Assembly: GCA_947588005.1 (NCBI GenBank)
Contig: CANPYE010000001.1
Location: 1 to 64,000, forward strand
Direction of reading: 5' to 3'
DNA: 64,000 nucleotides
Source: an uncultured Lachnospiraceae bacterium
Lineage (GTDB): Bacteria; Bacillota; Clostridia; Lachnospirales; Lachnospiraceae
The position numbers and the translations under genes were made by a program. The notes beneath the pieces are model-generated. The model had not been told where the DNA came from. It searched no databases and was given only the letters and a program-made list of their open reading frames with translations. Below, in pieces: positions 62,710-64,000 of the stretch (position 1 is the stretch's first letter; the number at the start of each line of letters is the position of its first letter).

Positions 62710-63210
62710 CTATACAGCATTCTTACAGCTGTCATTTATTAGCTTCCAATGATCATCTTCAAATGTATCTTTCATATGGTTGTATAGCTCTGAGCTGTTG
62801 CTATAAGTCTCAGTAAGTCTTTTGCCATCCATATAGTTGATCGTGTTGACAGCCATATGGACATGCATGTATCTGGGATCACTGCGTGATCCGGTATGTA
62901 TTACATAAACATTCTGAAAGCCCTTATCATAGAAAAACTCAGAAGCAGCCTCAGCACGTTCGATCATATCTAATTCACAGAGTCCTTCATTCTTCGTACC
63001 GATTATAATATGCGTGACCTGCTTCCTATCGTCCTTCTCATACATCTGTTTCGTGAATTCAAAATCCTCTATAATGCCCTGGGTTGAGTACCCAAAGATT
63101 CCTCTGCCTCCATGTACTCCTGCATACCTTGAATCAAACATATAATTTATTACATTGTCTAAAGCATCCTCATTCCTGTGGCTTCCCTGTTTATATATAA
63201 GCTCCGGCAT
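62710..63210 (-). CDS. Short relaxase/mobilization domain protein
   Basis: 166 aa. The relaxase pattern is visible: NYMFDSRYAGVHGGRG near 23 (candidate nicking Tyr), THIIIGTKNEG near 68, VYVIHTGSRSDPRYMHVHMAVNTIN near 100-124 where HVH gives metal ligands. Only the N-terminal catalytic domain exists; full relaxases are over 400 aa. The frame closes cleanly (TAG) with no downstream continuation in another frame, so it is either a truncated gene or a minimal relaxase. Overlaps the MobC-like gene by 52 bases. GGGGAG precedes the ATG. Confidence 0.75.
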   Translation of the reverse strand: MPELIYKQGSHRNEDALDNVINYMFDSRYAGVHGGRGIFGYSTQGIIEDFEFTKQMYEKDDRKQVTHIIIGTKNEGLCELDMIERAEAASEFFYDKGFQNVYVIHTGSRSDPRYMHVHMAVNTINYMDGKRLTETYSNSSELYNHMKDTFEDDHWKLINDSCKNAV

Positions 63211-63440
63211 AATTCTCTCCCCGCCTTCTCTAATCTCAATATAGTCTCTAAGCCATCGTATCTCTCTTTCAAATCATTGACACAGTCCATAAGTTCAATA
63301 CAGTTCTTCATAATATTCTGTCGATCAGCATATTCATCCTGAAGGATATATCCTTCCATCAATTTTGTCACGGATACGTTTCGAGCAGCTGCTTGCTGCC
63401 TGGCCAGTTCTTCATGGCGTCCTTGTAGTAATATTTTCAT
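63159..63440 (-). CDS. MobC-like relaxosome protein
   Basis: 93 aa with a basic N-terminal RHEELARQQAAARNVSVTKLMEGYIL, a ribbon-helix-helix-like or arm region, and a helical C-terminal part (CVNDLKERYDGLETILRLEKAGREL). It overlaps the relaxase gene on its 3' side, as mobC genes do. It likely binds the transfer origin, which may be in the AT-rich gap upstream. GGGAG precedes the ATG. Confidence 0.6.
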   Translation of the reverse strand: MKILLQGRHEELARQQAAARNVSVTKLMEGYILQDEYADRQNIMKNCIELMDCVNDLKERYDGLETILRLEKAGRELCRSLYINREATGMRML

Positions 63441-63697
63441 ATTGGCTTCTCCCTCGTATAATTATCTTTTTGTTATAATGAAACCTTATAAATGATCTCG
63501 TCCCATCGTCTTTTCATTATTATTATCTATATGTAACATTCTCTGCTCTTAATTAAATTAATACTTATTACATTCCATGAATGCAGCTTCTTCAATCCGT
63601 TCTTCTCAGATTCAGATACCTTCAAGATGGCCTTCCATGGTGATTAAGTTAGATTATCTCGCATTATCTCTTCCCGCCGTATATATATCAATTCATT

Positions 63698-63772
63698 ATC
63701 TACTATTATATATCTATAGTACTAATACTATATAGTATAGCTATATCTACTATACTTAGTAATATAGTAGAT
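63698..63772. other. AT-rich inverted repeats in 63441-63964 gap
   Basis: The 524-base gap has no supported gene. ATCTACTATTA (63698-63708) and TAATATAGTAGAT (63760-63772) are inverted copies, and TATAGT/ACTATA words recur between. It is upstream of mobC, where transfer or replication origins usually lie. Candidate origin only. Confidence 0.5.
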
Positions 63773-63964
63773 AGGATAATATATATTAAAAATACATAAT
63801 TCGAACAAGAAGGAATATCGGTGTACCATGTCCCCTATTTCACCTATCCTCCTTCTTTATTCTATATGTTACATATATTAATAAATTGTAAGCAACCCCT
63901 TTTCTTCCCTTATAAAATGATTCTTGATTAACATAATAGTAAAAAAAATAAGGAGGTTCATACT

Positions 63965-64000
63965 ATGAGACACAAAAGAACCGGCAGGTTTCTTAACGTC
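63965..64000 (+). CDS. Start of an unidentified gene, cut by window edge
   Basis: An ATG at 63965 with AAGGAGG seven bases upstream opens a frame MRHKRTGRFLNV that runs to the window end. Basic N-terminus; nothing more can be said. Confidence 0.6.
   Translation, partial: MRHKRTGRFLNV

Larger units (their letters stand above)
46678..64000. mobile_element. Integrative mobilizable element in tRNA-Lys, right end outside window
   Basis: Bounded on the left by the tRNA-Lys fragment; the right end is not in the window, so the size is over 17 kb. It carries a tyrosine integrase and small HTH excisionase candidate, serine recombinase, SF2 helicase, annealing protein plus exonuclease, DUF932 and DUF5688 proteins, MobC-like and relaxase-domain proteins, and regulators. 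Base composition shifts: much is lower in G+C than the chromosome, and 51.1-52.7 kb is strongly AT-rich. No conjugation (VirB4, VirD4) genes are seen up to the edge, though they could follow. Confidence 0.85.

Noticed and set aside
46678-64000. CRISPR array or IS element
   Set aside because: No regularly spaced repeats with unique spacers and no DDE-type transposase with terminal repeats were seen.

Overview
The window reads as chromosome from a moderately high-GC Clostridia of the Lachnospiraceae type. Evidence: the Firmicutes cluster decarboxylase-tmk-holB-ricT-trmN6-rsmI, a large Gram-positive SRP RNA beside tadA, a clostridial Tad/Flp pilus locus with DUF5702 and DUF6382-FHA proteins, AGGAGG-type ribosome sites, and sigma-A promoters with 17-base spacing. 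No species is claimed. Gene starts were chosen by ribosome-binding site, so several differ from the longest open frame.

Left part, 1 to about 25.2 kb, is mostly housekeeping: pfkA (cut by the window edge), SRP RNA and tadA (divergent), trkH-trkA potassium uptake, a radical-SAM NrdG2-like activase carrying an in-frame 33-bp repeat array, a DUF6128-like protein, nagB, a zinc-ribbon membrane protein, the rsmI-trmN6-ricT-holB-tmk-decarboxylase-Rpn nuclease run, a collagen-like surface protein, nrdAB, ackA and murG.

Middle part, 25.2 to 37.5 kb, is one long minus-strand block: a sigma-70-family factor, HIT protein and rhomboid protease, then a complete Tad (type IVb) pilus operon read from about 37.5 down to 26.8 kb (prepilin peptidase with an apparent frameshift, TadZ, CpaF, a tiny coupled ORF, TadB, TadC with an extra outer domain, Flp pilin, DUF5702, TadE-like proteins, a second prepilin peptidase, FHA protein). 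From 37.7 to 46.5 kb come a DUF2508 protein, a GH13 amylase and branching enzyme pair, a two-component system and a cell-wall NlpC/P60 lipoprotein.

Right part, 46.68 kb to the window end, is a mobile element inserted in a tRNA-Lys(CTT) gene. The 3' half of the tRNA and its terminator remain at the junction; the tRNA 5' half must lie beyond the right edge. Element genes: a DUF4160 pair, tyrosine integrase, excisionase-like HTH, SF2 helicase, an AT-rich unknown gene, serine recombinase, DUF5688, a Rad52-like annealing protein with a YqaJ exonuclease (recombination module), DUF932, a secreted cell-wall-binding protein, two XRE regulators, a short relaxase and a MobC-like protein. No type IV secretion genes are seen, so within this window it looks mobilizable rather than self-transmissible. 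The most novel material is here (the AT-rich 495-aa protein opposite the helicase, the short relaxase, structured intergenic DNA), together with the in-frame minisatellites scattered through chromosomal enzymes.
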